Positions 12,701 to 21,974 of a stretch of DNA of 62,000 bases are shown in pieces (the stretch's first letter is position 1; each line of letters starts with the position of its first letter). The stretch is taken from the NCBI GenBank assembly GCA_030141605.1, contig JAQGDQ010000031.1, positions 1 through 62,000 of the forward strand, in the 5' to 3' direction. A program made the translations under genes and the position numbers. The notes below the pieces were generated by a model. That model was not told the origin of the DNA. It made no database searches and saw only the letters and a program-made list of their open reading frames with translations. The DNA is from Tubiluchus corallicola (Eukaryota > Priapulida > Priapulimorpha > Priapulimorphida > Tubiluchidae).

Positions 12701-15700
12701 TGGATGTAAAGTAAACAGTGTTGGATCTGGTGAGTAAATGGATGTTGACTTCCAGGCAGTTTCATCCTGTCAATGTTTCTGTGTATGCATATTTATGTGT
12801 ATAATATATATATATATATATATGTTATATTATGTTATGTTATATAAATAGGTGTTGCAAAGAAAAAAAAGTTTATTTTGATTACTTGAACATCGTCACA
12901 TTGATTTTGCAGATGCTTGCATATAAACACTAAAAATTTTAGGTCGTTCGCTTAGATTTTGCTAAAGATACGGAAGTTTTAAAACGGCAAGTTGAAAAAA
13001 TAAATGCCGCAAAGATTTTGTGTCACTATTGTTAAAATTACAGCAAGTGCTCTGTGTGTCCACGATTTTCACTGCAAAGTAGATGAACATGTTTCTTCCA
13101 ACAACTGACAACAAGTTCTTTAAGATGTATGCTGGTTTCAGCGCTGAACAAGTTCTGCCTTTAGTTCTTCTACATCAGATGGCTCTGTGTGGCCATCGTA
13201 AAGGTTTTTTGGGGGGAATTCCAGATATCCTAATTCGTAGTATTAACTTCAATTTTTTTTCTTGACAACAAGTCTTTATCAGTGCTGTATTTTCTGTGCT
13301 AAAGACCAGGATGTAAACCGGTTAATTCAACAAGTCTTTATCAGTGCTTTATTTTCTGTGCTAAAGACCAGGATGTAAACCGGTTAATTCAACAAGTCTT
13401 TATCAGTGCTTTATTTTCTGTTGTAAAGACCAGGATGTAAACCGGTTAATTCAGCAAGTCTTTATCAGTGCTTTATTTTCTGTTGTAAAGACCAGGATGT
13501 AAACCGGTTAATTCAACAAGTCTTTATCAGTGCTATATTTTCTGTTGTAAAGACCAGGATGTAAACCGGTTAATTCAACAAGTCTTTATCAGTGCTTTAT
13601 TTTCTGTGCTAAAGACCAGGATGTAAACCGGTTAATTCAACAAGTCTTTATCAGTGCTGTATTTTCTGTGCTAAAGACCAGGATGTAAACCGGTTAATTC
13701 AACAAGTCTTTATCAGTGCTTTATTTTCTGTTGTAAAGACCAGGATGTAAACCGGTTAATTCAACAAGTCTTTATCAGTGCTTTATTTTCTGTGCTAAAG
13801 ACCAGGATGTAAACCGGTTAATTCAACAAGTCTTTATCAGTGCTGTATTTTCTGTTGTAAAGACCAGGATGTAAATTGGCTAATTCAACAAGTCTTTATC
13901 AGTGCTTTATTTTCTGTGCTAAAGACCAGGATGTAAACCGGTTAATTCAACGAGTCTTTATCTTAATTAGGCTCTGCACTTGATTACCGGATTGCAGTTT
14001 TCAGTGTGTTGTGAGGAGATGCATCTCTTTTTTGCTTATTTAGGGTGTAATATAGTTAGCACGGTGCACTGTATGTTTGTTAAAACAGTTTCAGAACTCA
14101 TCGTGTATGTGAATGTCATTTGAGTAAAATTTACATATGTGGCATTAATAAACCTTTTCACAATGATAGTTTTGTTGTGCGCGCACGCAAAGCCGTCTGC
14201 CACATCAGTTCATTAACTTCGGTTGTTTCGCGTAGACTTTATTTAATTATGCATTAGTCTGTGTGAGGTAGAGTGATTTACTAGCAGGATCTTACTTAGA
14301 AACAAGAAAAAATGAACTAGATAAGGTTCTAGCTAGCTGTTAAAACTGTTACCTTTACAAAACCTTGGGCTGTGCGGCATTGTCCAGTGTACACGAATGT
14401 GTTGTCGGGTACGCTTAACCTTTGACCTTTTCGCGGTCATCATCATTTGCTGGAGCTTGTAAAAAGCTTATTGAAATTCACATATGTGTGCTTGGTATTG
14501 CCTATCAGAATGCAATGCTTAATACAATGTCCTTAACTGGTTACTATGTGAACCAGCTATACTGAGCTCTGGTAAATTTGTAAAGTTAAGTGCCCTACTC
14601 GACTTAATCATATTGTTGGCTGAAGATTTGTCACAGACTTAATTTATTCACTTATAGTTGCTAGGGAACATTTGCAAACTGTGTAATTCGTTTTTTACAC
14701 TTTTACTCAGGAAATGCATTTTTTTATAGAAAGCCGATCCCGTGAAGAGCAGCGTTGCTTTTGAAATTTCAAACTCTCCATTGGTTGCTCCACCTCGCAG
14801 AAGGCAAAAAGAAAATAAAAAGGTTCGTACTGCTGCTACTATGGATTCTTTTCTTAACCGTAACGCTAATGATAAAAATGTTATAGATAAAGAAATTCCC
14901 CTGCCGAGTTCTGTTTCCCGCCTCAGGGCATCCACTCCCAATCGTTCCTCTTTCCCGACCACTATTCCCGACAAAAGCCCTTCTCTTCCGGACACCGACG
15001 TTTCCGCTGTTTCCCAGCCGCCCTTACTACCGACTACCAATCCGCCCGATGTATTGGTATCAAGGTTTTCTGTTGCTGTAATAAGGCGCCGGTTCAAGTC
15101 AGTAACAATGGTGCAGAAAAGTGAGCTGCACCCTCGAATATTTCTACTATTTTCAGTTGTAGATATGGGTACTATTTAGAAACTGTAGTGATCAACAGTA
15201 ATCAGTGGCGTAGCAAGTGCTTGTGGCACCCCGGGAGCGGAAACTTCTGGCACCCCCCCTTTTAATGAATTGATTATTTGTTTCGTGGGTGAAGCTACAA
15301 ATTGGGCATGTTTTTTGCATCCCTGAACCCCACTTTCCTTTTTCGACATGATGGGTTAAAGTTAAACGAATGTTTTTCTGAGAATTACCCGAGTTCGGTT
15401 TGCGGTACTGCAGCTGCAGAACTCTTTTCTATGCTTTGGTCTAGGAGAGTTGCTCGTAACATGACAGCTCCAGCACTAAAACATGCAAAGATTATGAAAG
15501 ATACAGATTTCATATTAATATTTCATAGCCGTATATTAATATTTATACGGCTTTCATATTAATACAATCAGCATTAAATTTTAGAGAAATGTCACTTTTT
15601 CTCCCAAAATTATCAATCTGCTAAGCCACACGACACCTTACACATGCTGTTATGTAACAACATTAGCCTTTTTTCTAGGCTGTTATGTAGTAATTTAGTC

Positions 15701-16797
15701 AGCTATGATGATCTCTCATTTTGCTGTAGTTTGAAAACTTTTGTTAATTGCTAATGTTGGATTAATGATAAATAATTAACAGTCATTGAACTCTAGAAGA
15801 ATTTTGCACCCTTTCAATCTTTCGCCCGGGGACTATTGCTTTTGTACAGTTTTTAGTCATAGTTTGTAGTACGTTTAGGCATAGTTTTTGTAGTATGAAT
15901 TGTGTGCATGTTTAGCCTGTTATTTATTATCTATTAGTTTAATGTTATTCACTTTAGTCTGCTATTTGTCATCTGTTGCTAGTTTAATATTATTCATTTT
16001 GGACAATAGTCTAGTTGTGATTGTTGATAATCATTGTCTGTTAATAGGACGAAATAAAGGATTTACCTATATTTTTGAATTGGGCTTGAATTTTGTTTCT
16101 TTACGTCTGGTGACTTTTCGCTTTTGTGTCGCTTGACAAATCGATTTTGTGTTTCGTTAAGAGTCAACAACCTAACTGTTTTACTCTGTAAAGAAAATAG
16201 TCAAGATGGCAAACTAACTCTTTAAATACGTGAAATAAAAAGTAGTCTTTTGTGCTTATTCGATATATCTTGCATTCATTCATGTATGCAGACTGGAAAA
16301 TCAAGGCAAAATGCTAGACAAAAATACATTAACAATTTGACGCTTTCATTTTGTCTAAAATCGAATATTTTTCTATAAGCGGTGTTCCATTAATGCCCAA
16401 ATTTTCGGCAAAACAAAATGTTTATATTTGCATAGACATGTATGTGTTAATGCACCTGAGCTTTGACTATTGTAACAACCATTTAAAATCAACTTTCTAT
16501 GACAAGTTTTCTGGAATTTTTTTGAATGAGTCTTTCTGTAGCTATGGGTTTCGGCAGCTTTTGAAAGTAAAATTGCTGTCTGAATTGTGCATTGTTGTCA
16601 TACCATCATATTACATTTGACTTTCGTTTGCTGTGAGTGTCGTAACTTGCAGTTAGCTGTCGTTAATTGATAGGGAGGTAGAAACTGTTGTCGCATGGTG
16701 TTTCATTGCGCATTGTGGCAAGTAACGTTTGTATCATGTTACAAGATTGTAAGCAAAATAGAGTTTTGTTGTTTTTCAGCCGAAGCGGACAACTTGA
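2..16797 (+). CDS. numa1: NuMA-like spindle-pole protein, 3' half (9 exons, partial at 5' end)
   Basis: Homologue of NuMA, the long coiled-coil protein that links LGN/Pins and dynein to microtubules and organises spindle poles. Exons by GT-AG and phase: <2-703, 1185-1333, 3534-3649, 6784-6926, 9194-9353, 10721-10953, 12497-12622, 14730-15101, 16780-16797. Joined, they give 2019 nt = 672 codons plus stop with no internal stop. Residues 1 to about 283 are heptad-rich coiled coil (E/K/Q/L). The rest is a low-complexity basic and Ser/Pro-rich tail. The decisive match is in exon 5: LSELQRRNTLCLPHMKSSYP, against the short block I recall from vertebrate NuMA (AELQQRN, CPPHLK, CYPLE), followed in exon 6 by KRRATLAP, matching vertebrate LRRASMQP. 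This block lies in the microtubule/4.1-binding tail of NuMA. The N-terminal head and most of the coiled coil lie left of the window. The introns are unusually loaded with minisatellites. Family assignment is firm; exact ends of the last two exons are less so. Confidence 0.82.
720..1150 (+). repeat. Interspersed repeat family A, copy 1
   Basis: Diverged copy of a ~450-bp dispersed element also seen at about 9893-10210, 11594-11935 and 61296-61790. Shared landmarks include AGTTTACATAACA, AATCAGAGCATT, GAATCAGTGGTGCACACT and CTAAGTA. It sits in NuMA intron 1 and ends just before exon 2. No coding capacity or clear terminal repeat was seen. Confidence 0.7.
1185..1333 (+). CDS. numa1: NuMA exon 2: end of coiled coil
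   Basis: Acceptor ...TATTACAG then VYKDQVELLQKQLDEHDK; ends after GTT AG at a GTAAAC donor (phase 2). The heptad pattern of exon 1 continues, and the protein turns Ser/Thr-rich at the exon's end. Confidence 0.85.
1334..3533 (+). other. numa1: NuMA intron 2
   Basis: 2.2 kb AT-rich intron. Apart from the hAT MITE at 2367-2662 I see no further structured content; ORFs within it are short and uncharacteristic. Confidence 0.7.
2367..2662. mobile_element. hAT-type MITE 1 (perfect 8-bp TSD)
   Basis: 296 bp. Left end CAGTGGTTCCCAAACT and right end TTTGGGAACCACTG are inverted terminal repeats, flanked by the identical 8-bp direct repeat ACATAGGT (2359-2366 and 2663-2670). An 8-bp duplication with CAG...CTG termini is the hAT signature. 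No transposase inside; non-autonomous. Lies in NuMA intron 2. Poly(C) runs near both ends extend the inverted symmetry. Confidence 0.92.
3534..3649 (+). CDS. numa1: NuMA exon 3: Ser-rich linker
   Basis: Acceptor ...TTGGTATTTCCAG; the first base completes the split Ser codon of exon 2. It reads SVSSRARGSSSESQDV and ends TESRSQRG at a GTATTT donor (phase 1). The Ser/Asn/Tyr stretch (LDNSYMNNVF) may correspond to the vertebrate SSFYSTRS region. Confidence 0.78.
3745..4660. repeat. 60-bp minisatellite, about 15 units
   Basis: Fifteen near-identical 60-bp units, each holding GAGTCAGTTGCTACT, CATCTGACTCACACAG and CAGCTAGCTCGGCTGAAG, plus a decayed unit at the right end. Because 60 is a multiple of 3, several frames stay open: one plus frame for over 300 codons (Leu-rich), one broken by stops at 4082 and about 4165, and one minus frame for 155. 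It lies in NuMA intron 3 behind a good donor at 3650, so I treat the ORFs as by-products. Later units (from ~4300) carry a shared ACATCAGCTG variant, showing block-wise amplification. Confidence 0.95.
5118..5755. repeat. 26-bp minisatellite, about 24 units
   Basis: About 24 units of GGCTAGCTCG-ACTCCCGTCACCAAGC, with two diallelic positions (GGCTAGC/GGCTGGC and TCGACTC/TCTGCTC) shuffled along the array; one unit is shortened and one lengthened. GC-rich island in an AT-rich intron (NuMA intron 3). Shares GCTAGCTCG with the 60-bp minisatellite 0.5 kb upstream. Confidence 0.95.
6184..6540 (-). mobile_element. MITE family B, copy 1 (both inverted ends)
   Basis: Ends AATAAGCCTTTTTGCAG and CTGTAAAAAGGCTTATT form a 17-bp inverted repeat with one mismatch. 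The interior matches copies at 10996-11403 and 14147-14472 in opposite orientation, sharing AGCTAGCTAGAACCTTA, the AACTTCAGTT region and a CAACGCATnTG segment. Flanks show no clear target duplication. No coding capacity. Confidence 0.8.
6784..6926 (+). CDS. numa1: NuMA exon 4
   Basis: Acceptor ...CTGTTTGTTTAG, joined from phase 1. It reads HGIGWHRFAPEDEEDDKFNP and ends HALPGQ before GTAATT (phase 0). It has an acidic patch followed by a polar stretch and no recognised domain. Confidence 0.78.
7244..7654. mobile_element. hAT-type MITE 2 (perfect 8-bp TSD)
   Basis: 411 bp bounded by CAGGGGTGTGCAAA and TTTGCACACCCCTG, a 14-bp perfect inverted repeat, and flanked by the identical 8-bp duplication ACGTAGAT (7236-7243, 7655-7662). 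Subterminal GCGGCCCGC and GTGGCCCGG motifs recur inside. Non-autonomous; lies in NuMA intron 4. Confidence 0.95.
7778..9193 (+). repeat. 67/68-bp tandem array of a splice-acceptor unit, 22 acceptor copies
   Basis: Each unit runs AACAAATTTATTTCTTTTTA, a pyrimidine tract TTTTCTGTCCGTCATTTG, then CACTTCTGACAGGATCC. The last TTCTGACAG is the true acceptor of NuMA exon 5, whose first bases are GATCC. The array therefore repeats the intron's 3' end plus the first five exon bases about 21 times. One unit near 8570-8600 is shortened. Two alleles (TGTCCG/TGTACG) change block-wise along the array. Confidence 0.96.
9194..9353 (+). CDS. numa1: NuMA exon 5: conserved NuMA tail block
   Basis: Begins GATCCGCTAAAG directly after TTCTGACAG. 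It carries the diagnostic LSELQRRNTLCLPHMKSSYP block and ends ...ELKLG across a phase-1 donor GTACCC. The acceptor region immediately upstream is the last unit of a ~68-bp tandem array that repeats this same acceptor. Confidence 0.88.
9715..9893 (+). pseudogene. hAT transposase C-terminal (dimerisation) fragment, degenerate
   Basis: Translates to LTIPAAVASAERSFSKLKQV, the hallmark of the hAT C-terminal dimerisation domain (P, ASAERSFS, LK), continuing KNVRRPTITQ. A frameshift and stop at ~9827 are followed, in another frame, by LADLARLSIEAEF and a stop at ~9888. Only the 3' end of the transposase gene is left. It lies in NuMA intron 5 and abuts repeat family A copy 2. Candidate past source of movement for the hAT MITEs here, though termini cannot be matched. 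Confidence 0.85.
9893..10210 (+). repeat. Interspersed repeat family A, copy 2
   Basis: Begins at TATCCCACGGTGACC with GGTGCAGCCATTTTGATA and continues through GAATCAGTGGTGCACACTGG to GCTAAGTAATGTAACTTTGT, matching the copies at 720, 11594 and 61296. 5' truncated relative to them. Confidence 0.75.
10287..10525 (+). CDS. Possible alternative terminal exon of NuMA (GC-rich island)
   Basis: An AG acceptor (AATCAG) is followed by 79 codons to TAA, in the phase required after exon 5. The block is clearly more GC-rich than the AT-rich intron around it. It reads EPRRRTSAACSLTPAANLVP and later VDYTREEERGFLLSGQL. No family is recognised. Exon 5 joins exon 6 with better similarity to NuMA, so this could be an alternative last exon, a remnant of inserted DNA, or a chance frame. 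An antisense ORF (10322-10615) covers the same island. Confidence 0.25.
10721..10953 (+). CDS. numa1: NuMA exon 6: basic/acidic tail
   Basis: Acceptor ...TTAATTGTAG, phase 1 in. It reads ETLLQEKGEAKRRATLAPAA, then PPQPEEEENIIPSHIPEKLL and SGWKRRSLQIKNASDRILK, ending phase 0 at GTGATG. The two Arg-Arg-Ser/Thr sites (KRRAT, KRRSL) look like basophilic or mitotic kinase targets, as in vertebrate NuMA's tail; this is inference. Confidence 0.85.
10996..11403 (+). mobile_element. MITE family B, copy 2
   Basis: Starts AATAAACCTTTTCACAG and carries the family landmarks (GAACTAGGTAAGGTTCTAGC, CTTAACCTTTGACCTTTTTG). The right terminal repeat appears lost or diverged. NuMA intron 6. Confidence 0.7.
11594..11935 (+). 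repeat. Interspersed repeat family A, copy 3
   Basis: Shares GCAGCCATTTTGAATAGTAG, GAAACAAGTTTACATAACA and AATCAGAGCATTCGTAGCG with the other copies. Near full length. NuMA intron 6. Confidence 0.75.
12497..12622 (+). CDS. numa1: NuMA exon 7
   Basis: Acceptor ...TGATTTTCTAG; 42 whole codons reading PRNSSSSTDSSLPDGFTPRK then FNKFMKVQPKPPLPAEERITQ in two parts, donor GTATGT. Contains a TPRK (Cdk-like) site comparable with the TPR sites of the vertebrate NuMA tail. Confidence 0.83.
13266..13965. repeat. 62-bp minisatellite, about 11 units
   Basis: Units of 62 bp with CAACAAGTCTTTATCAGTGC, TTTTCTGTGCTAAAGACC and AGGATGTAAACCGGTTAATT. Alleles GTGCTAAAG/GTTGTAAAG and GCTGTATT/GCTTTATT are mixed along the array. 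NuMA intron 7. Unlike the 68-bp array it does not touch an exon. Confidence 0.95.
14147..14472 (+). mobile_element. MITE family B, copy 3
   Basis: Left end AATAAACCTTTTCACAATG and right end GTAAAAAGCTTATT are inverted ends matching copy 1. The interior carries AACTAGATAAGGTTCTAGCT. NuMA intron 7. Confidence 0.75.
14730..15101 (+). CDS. numa1: NuMA exon 8: basic, Pro/Ser-rich C-terminus
   Basis: Acceptor ...TTTTTTTATAG, then KADPVKSSVAFEISNSPLVA, where SSVAFEISNSP parallels the vertebrate SMAFSILNTP motif. A basic run RRRQKENKK is a likely nuclear localisation signal. I end it at GTAACA after FKS, which joins in phase 0 to the short last exon. If that donor is not used, the frame reads on to a stop at 15179, so the C-terminus has two possible forms. 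Confidence 0.72.
15110..16779 (+). other. numa1: NuMA last intron
   Basis: 1.7 kb AT-rich, with the tentative transposon above and a small hairpin at ~15529-15550 (CCGTATA arms). No convincing exon apart from the read-through tail of exon 8. Confidence 0.5.
15205..15840. mobile_element. Degenerate DNA transposon with CAGTGGCGTAGC end (tentative)
   Basis: The left end CAGTGGCGTAGCAAG and adjoining CACCCCGGGAGCGGAAAC are typical of cut-and-paste element termini. Near 15830, CTTTCGCCCGGGGAC is an inverted partial match to the subterminal part. The right terminal repeat and target duplication are not recognisable, so limits are approximate. Confidence 0.35.
16780..16797 (+). CDS. numa1: NuMA exon 9: last codons (PKRTT, stop)
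   Basis: Acceptor GTTTTGTTGTTTTTCAG followed by five codons and TGA, in phase with exon 8. Short, so it rests only on the strong polypyrimidine acceptor and phase. Confidence 0.5.
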   Translation, partial: PKRTT

Positions 16798-17379
16798 AGC
16801 GATTCATCAGCAACTATATTTAATGGTGTTGAGGCAGTTCCAGCAACATTAGCATGTATATAATCCCAGCATCTATATGTGGTAGCTTCCAAGCTGTTTC
16901 CTTTTATAATAATTCTTTGTACTTGTCCTTTAAATAAGTACTTTGGAAGTGCTTATGGTAGTGCTAGATTAGTGACATTGTTACAATAGATTGCAGATTT
17001 ATTTGTAAAAAACAAACTTGCATGATGATAATTAAATCATGTATTGATTGTCTAATGATTGTCTAAATCTATGTCCTGGAGTCGTAGTGGTTGATCACTC
17101 CAACGAAGATAGTCTAACAATTTAGTCATAAAGGCTTCGTAAAAATCATTAGCATACGATTTGAATGTTCCTGTTTATACCAATACATGCTCAGCCCCAT
17201 AATCAAGTCTTAACACGCTGGTAGCTTAAAGCTTTTTTGACTCAAGGTTTTTTTTAAAATTCCGATTGACGCGCATGTCAATCGGTATAACAGGTTTACA
17301 AATTCCATGTTAACTATCTGATCATTTTTCTACTTGCATATCCGAATTTTTGTTAAATCGACTGTTGTATATTATTACT

Positions 17380-17385
17380 AATAAA
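17380..17385 (+). promoter_or_regulatory. Candidate NuMA poly(A) signal AATAAA
   Basis: First canonical AATAAA on the plus strand after the NuMA stop at 16797, about 580 bases downstream. Position only; cleavage site unverified. Confidence 0.35.
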
Positions 17386-19830
17386 CTAAAGTAATATATA
17401 CTAAAAAGACCAAGTTTCTGATATTGTTTTCAGAGATGCCACATGTACAGTAAGTGTGTGCACAAAATTTCTGTTATTCTTAATCTGCTAAGAATCTTTA
17501 TGGACACATTTGTATGCAGTCAGTGATACTGACTACAATGTTTACTGATTTTGTTAGAACTCTCTTCAAGAGCCTCATCGGACATGCATGTGCAAGGTTT
17601 CCTGCAATCAGGGGGGACCATAAAAGATTGCCAAAAACCAGGCTTAGTCTAAAATCAAACATCCAATTACATGTAGATCAAATATATTCTTGTTTTAACA
17701 ATTATACCGAAAGTTATGCTATTACAAACTTTGCAAAGCGATGTTAGTTAATAATTATTAGTTACAATAGTAGTTATGAACCTTCCAAAATCCTCATTTA
17801 TATTATTAATGAATCGGTTATGAAAGGTGCCACATGGCTGTGGCTGCGGAACTCTGCATGTTTTCATGACCATATAATCCAGTCCTATTTTTAATTGCTT
17901 CAGGACTGCACCATTCAAAATAGGTCTTATAAGACCTGACTTTTCTGCTACTGCTTGAGCACAGACATAATTAAATAATTATAAATTAGATACTGTTCTA
18001 TTCAGGAGAATCTCGGCTATCCAATCATGCTATTTTGAACATTTATAAGTGATTTAATTGGATAAAATTAGGAAAAACACCCTTTCCAGGCACTCCAACT
18101 TAGCCTATTGAGTAACTTAGCTTAGTACACATTTGCATGATCGTCCAAACTTTTATTGATACCTCGCTTGCTACAGCTCAAGAATACCGCCCACTGCTGT
18201 TCCAGGAAAAACCAACCAATCGATCATGGACAAATTAAGGTCGTTTCCCTTTTAAGAGAAATTTCTCCTTAAAAACAGAGTAGACTTGAGGCCCAAGTGT
18301 ATCAGCATGTTGTGTCTGGGTAGTTGAAATTTTCTGCATTAGCCGATTTCACACAAGTGATACTGCACATTGTTACAGTGTAAACACTGAAGTTGCTGCA
18401 AGCTTTTTTCAATTTTTCTCATCAAAAATCGATTTTTAATGTCTAAGGTCAGCAAATGCATTTCATATCTAATTCTGCATGCAAATCCTTTGTGTGAGGA
18501 GTAGAAACCTACAAAAATTATCAAATATAACGTAACAGCTGCTTAATGAGAGTAGTTTTTCATGAACGCATGCAAAATGTAGTGGGCACAGTCCTGAAGG
18601 AGTTAGAGCACACATTACGTTATAATGAAGTGTTTTCTAAAATGGGTTGCAGTATAAATACTAATACTATGTCAGCGAGATACAGACACCCATCCATATT
18701 TGCTTGACTTATAAATTCAAATTATTCCAATACTTGAAAACTTGACAATTGAGTGCCGAAAAGTGGTAACTTTGCAATGTACATCATGCGTTTAATGAAG
18801 ACTGTTTTTGTACATAAACTATTAACTTGCAGCAATTTTTCTATCAAAGTTACTGCACGTCTACAGCAGAATTTGCCATTTTGTCAAAATGCGCTGAAGT
18901 TCCTGGCCCAAACGGTTTGCAATTCCAAATTCAGCATCGAACAGTAAACTAGTGGTAATGTGATCAAACCTATGCAATGACATCACCAGGCATTCAATCG
19001 GTATACTGCAGTGACAGTAACAGCTCTAACACTGCTAAATCACTCCAGCTATTTGCTGATTCAGCAATAAAATTTCCCATTTCTGAAAAGCCATCGCCCC
19101 ACCTGAGCAAAATACGAGCATAATCGAACGCTCCTGTGATAATAGTAATCTGACAGCTCTAAACAACCTGGACTCAGTTTGCTTAAATTCATTTTACGCG
19201 TACATTAAGTAGAGTTCACTGAATACACTTTAAGTAATGTTTGTTTAACAAGAGCAAGAATATAGTGTCGCTGTTAAAGACTGCTAACAAAAAACTATCA
19301 GTATAAATCAATTTATCACTTTCAGTAGACAATCTTACAGTAAAAAAAGCCACCAAAACACCTCCTTACAAATCAGCATCATCAGAGTAGATCAAAAAGT
19401 TAGGAGTAACAGGCAACTAGCTTTGCATAAGCATACAGTGTACATTAGGCTTAGTGAAAAACCTAATTAAGCATAAACAATAATATTTTTGGCATTACAG
19501 TGGTGACTTTCAATGTAATGCCATCATTAGTGAAACAAAAATATCAAAAAAATGTTTCCGCATCATTCGCATTATAGAATAATAAATATTATAATTATCT
19601 TGACATTTTAGAAGCGTCTTCTCAATGTTTGTTAAACAGAAGTTCATATTGATTTTATAATGAAGCAAATTACGAATTAATTCAGAAATTAAAGTCATTA
19701 ATGGTAAAGGAACTTTGTAAACAAAAGTGAGTTACAATTACATGATTATCTAACAATAAAACAAAAATTGTTAATTAATGAATAAAGGCTCTATGCTTGC
19801 CAACTACATAATAACAATCATTCAGGCTGA
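17386..19830. other. Intergenic, nothing recognised
   Basis: AT-rich sequence between the convergent NuMA (plus) and ARPC2 (minus) genes. ORFs at 17514-17747, 18339-18524 and 18753-18947 lack coding-like composition or any family match I can see. Confidence 0.6.
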
Positions 19831-19837
19831 CCTGCGT

Positions 19838-19843
19838 TTTATT
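19838..19843 (-). promoter_or_regulatory. Candidate ARPC2 poly(A) signal (AATAAA on minus)
   Basis: TTTATT on the plus strand, about 135 bases beyond the ARPC2 stop. No poly(A) run follows the coding region, which would be expected at the end of a fresh retrocopy. Confidence 0.45.
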
Positions 19844-19976
19844 AGGAAGAGTTAATAATGTGTAACAATGCTTCTTTACATTAATCAAAACTTGTACGAT
19901 ACACACACCATGGCATGCATGTGTGTATGCTAGTAATCACAGATGACATCATTTAGCTCTATATAAACGTTACTTA

Positions 19977-20651
19977 TTAATTTTTGACAAAGGTCTTGCC
20001 AGTAATAGTCTTCTTTTCTGCACCGGGTCTTTCAGGTCTCGCTCTGTTCAGTACCTTCAGGAAATCTGTCGTCTTGGCTCTCATACGGGAATGAATGTAA
20101 GCCTTAGAGCACTTGATGTGGTAGTGCAAATAGTCTCTAAACGTATGAATTAAGTTAATCGTGTTATCCCTGGCTTGTTTGTTTGTGTGACGAGGGAACA
20201 GGACAAATGTGATATATCCGATGTCGTCTCCAGTTCTCGCATCGGTACCTTGTAGTTCTAAAGGAGGTTCCTTATGGCTGAATAAAACCTGAGGTGCCGT
20301 ATGACTTGCTCGTCGACCTTCTTTAAATTCTTGCATGAAAACCTTGCCTATTACAACATCATCATCATCCTTAAACACTGTGCTAAAAACTACGGTCACT
20401 CGGTCTTGCTTCGCCTCAATGTACATAGTTTCACCATCTCTGTAGTTGACGACTGCGCGTTTCTGGCCCTCTTCTCCATTTTCTTGAAACTCAAAATATT
20501 TCTCAAACACAGATGCAAAACAGTTTCTTTTCAGCAAGCTAGCTTTATTTACCAAATCAGAACAGTCTTCCGGTAGACTTTCCAAATTGTATTCCAGAGA
20601 AATATTATATCCTTCTTCTGGCGTTGTTAAATGTGGGCCATATTCTCCCAT
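19977..20651 (-). CDS. arpc2: ARPC2 (Arp2/3 complex 34-kDa subunit), uninterrupted but lacking N-terminus
   Basis: Arp2/3 complex subunit 2 forms, with ARPC4, the core scaffold that contacts the mother actin filament and supports branched actin nucleation in the cytoplasm. The 224-codon ORF matches the family almost residue by residue: [18 protein letters not shown], then [59 protein letters not shown] and the C-terminal KKTITGKTF. The family is about 300 residues, so the first ~75-80 are missing. The frame meets a TGA three codons before the assigned ATG, and no clear splice acceptor or N-terminal exon is visible upstream to 28 kb. Either the 5' exons are unrecognised or distant, or this is a 5'-truncated retrocopy. 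The frame is intact and the residues well conserved, which argues for a working or recent copy. The first residues before the YG are unsure. Confidence 0.88.
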   Translation of the reverse strand: MGEYGPHLTTPEEGYNISLEYNLESLPEDCSDLVNKASLLKRNCFASVFEKYFEFQENGEEGQKRAVVNYRDGETMYIEAKQDRVTVVFSTVFKDDDDVVIGKVFMQEFKEGRRASHTAPQVLFSHKEPPLELQGTDARTGDDIGYITFVLFPRHTNKQARDNTINLIHTFRDYLHYHIKCSKAYIHSRMRAKTTDFLKVLNRARPERPGAEKKTITGKTFVKN

Positions 20652-21974
20652 GTAGTTTCAGCCATGGCCCATGGGTGAGCCCAAGCGTGAAATGATCCTG
20701 ATTTTAAAGTGATTTCAAATAAAGCGCTTATCAAACTTTTATTACTAAATCCTTCTAACATTTTTCGTCAACATTCAATTAAGCCTGACTTCCCAGAATG
20801 GTTGACCTTTCCTTTACGTGTTGCAGCTGACAAAAACTACAAAAGTTGTGGTAATTCGTGATGTTATAGTAGAAGCTGAATTTCAAGTTTTTTCAGTAAC
20901 ATGCGCTATCAATCTTATACGTAACTGTGCCATTAACAAACAGAAGTCAGAAATCGCAACTGATATAAAATGGTGATTAGCCTAGAGAAGTGATTTGGTG
21001 GCTACGTTCTGTTCTTTGTTGCAAAATTAACAGGCTGCATAAGATTATGGATATCCATAAAATAAGACCAAAAATCCATAAAATAAAATTTGAAAAATCC
21101 ATAAAATAAGAAATGAATAAAATAAAAAAATATTTTTTTGTGATTTTTTGTACAAAGTAACGAGTTGTAAGCATTGGCAACACTGAAAACGAACGTTAGA
21201 AGGAGAGAAAGAGAAAGAAAACAAACCAACAAAAGCACATTTCCGGATTTGCTATTTTACATTGTTTTTTCTCATTGTCTTTTTGTTATCAAGATGGCGA
21301 AGTTTCAATTTATTGTATATAGTTTTGCACTTCAGTTTTTTTAGTATGCACTGGACGCATTTGTCTTGAACAGTGTGGTTGCTTTAACATTGCGCTGAGG
21401 CTAGCTCAATTTTATTGTAATGAGTGAGCCGTTTTTATGACAAATAAAGAATTAATATATATATATATATTCTTTTAGATGGATTTCGGCCCTGTTCGGG
21501 GCCCAATATCTTCCAAATGTTAGCATCTGGAAGATCACTGGTTTTACTCACTGAATACTGGGGCAGCGACGCTTTAATTTGTTTCATAAAACGCTAGCTA
21601 TTTTACAGGTCACTTGCTAAGCAGCTGCTAGTGTTAAAGTTTTCGCATTTGCACGTCTCCGCGCGTTTAACTTGCGGAATTTCAAAATTACGCAGTATAA
21701 AGGAATTTCTTGAGTGGGACAGTAGGTTGTGGACGTTTGGTCACATGTACTTAAAATTTATGATAATAAATGACTAAGATTTTATATTGAAATAAGTGCA
21801 TAATTTTTGATGTGCCAATGATTTATTGACTAGCAACCATCATATATTTTTGAAAATGTGCGATGTGAAGCATGAGCTTAAATCATACAAGATCCTTTTC
21901 ATTTTCACTTTCGTTTTTTTATTTTCAGATTGCATTTTTTTAAAAACAAACATAGAAATTTTGAGTGTGTGTTG

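Noticed and set aside
14648-15097. 149-codon minus-strand ORF
   Set aside because: Antisense shadow of NuMA exon 8, whose plus frame has splice sites and family motifs.
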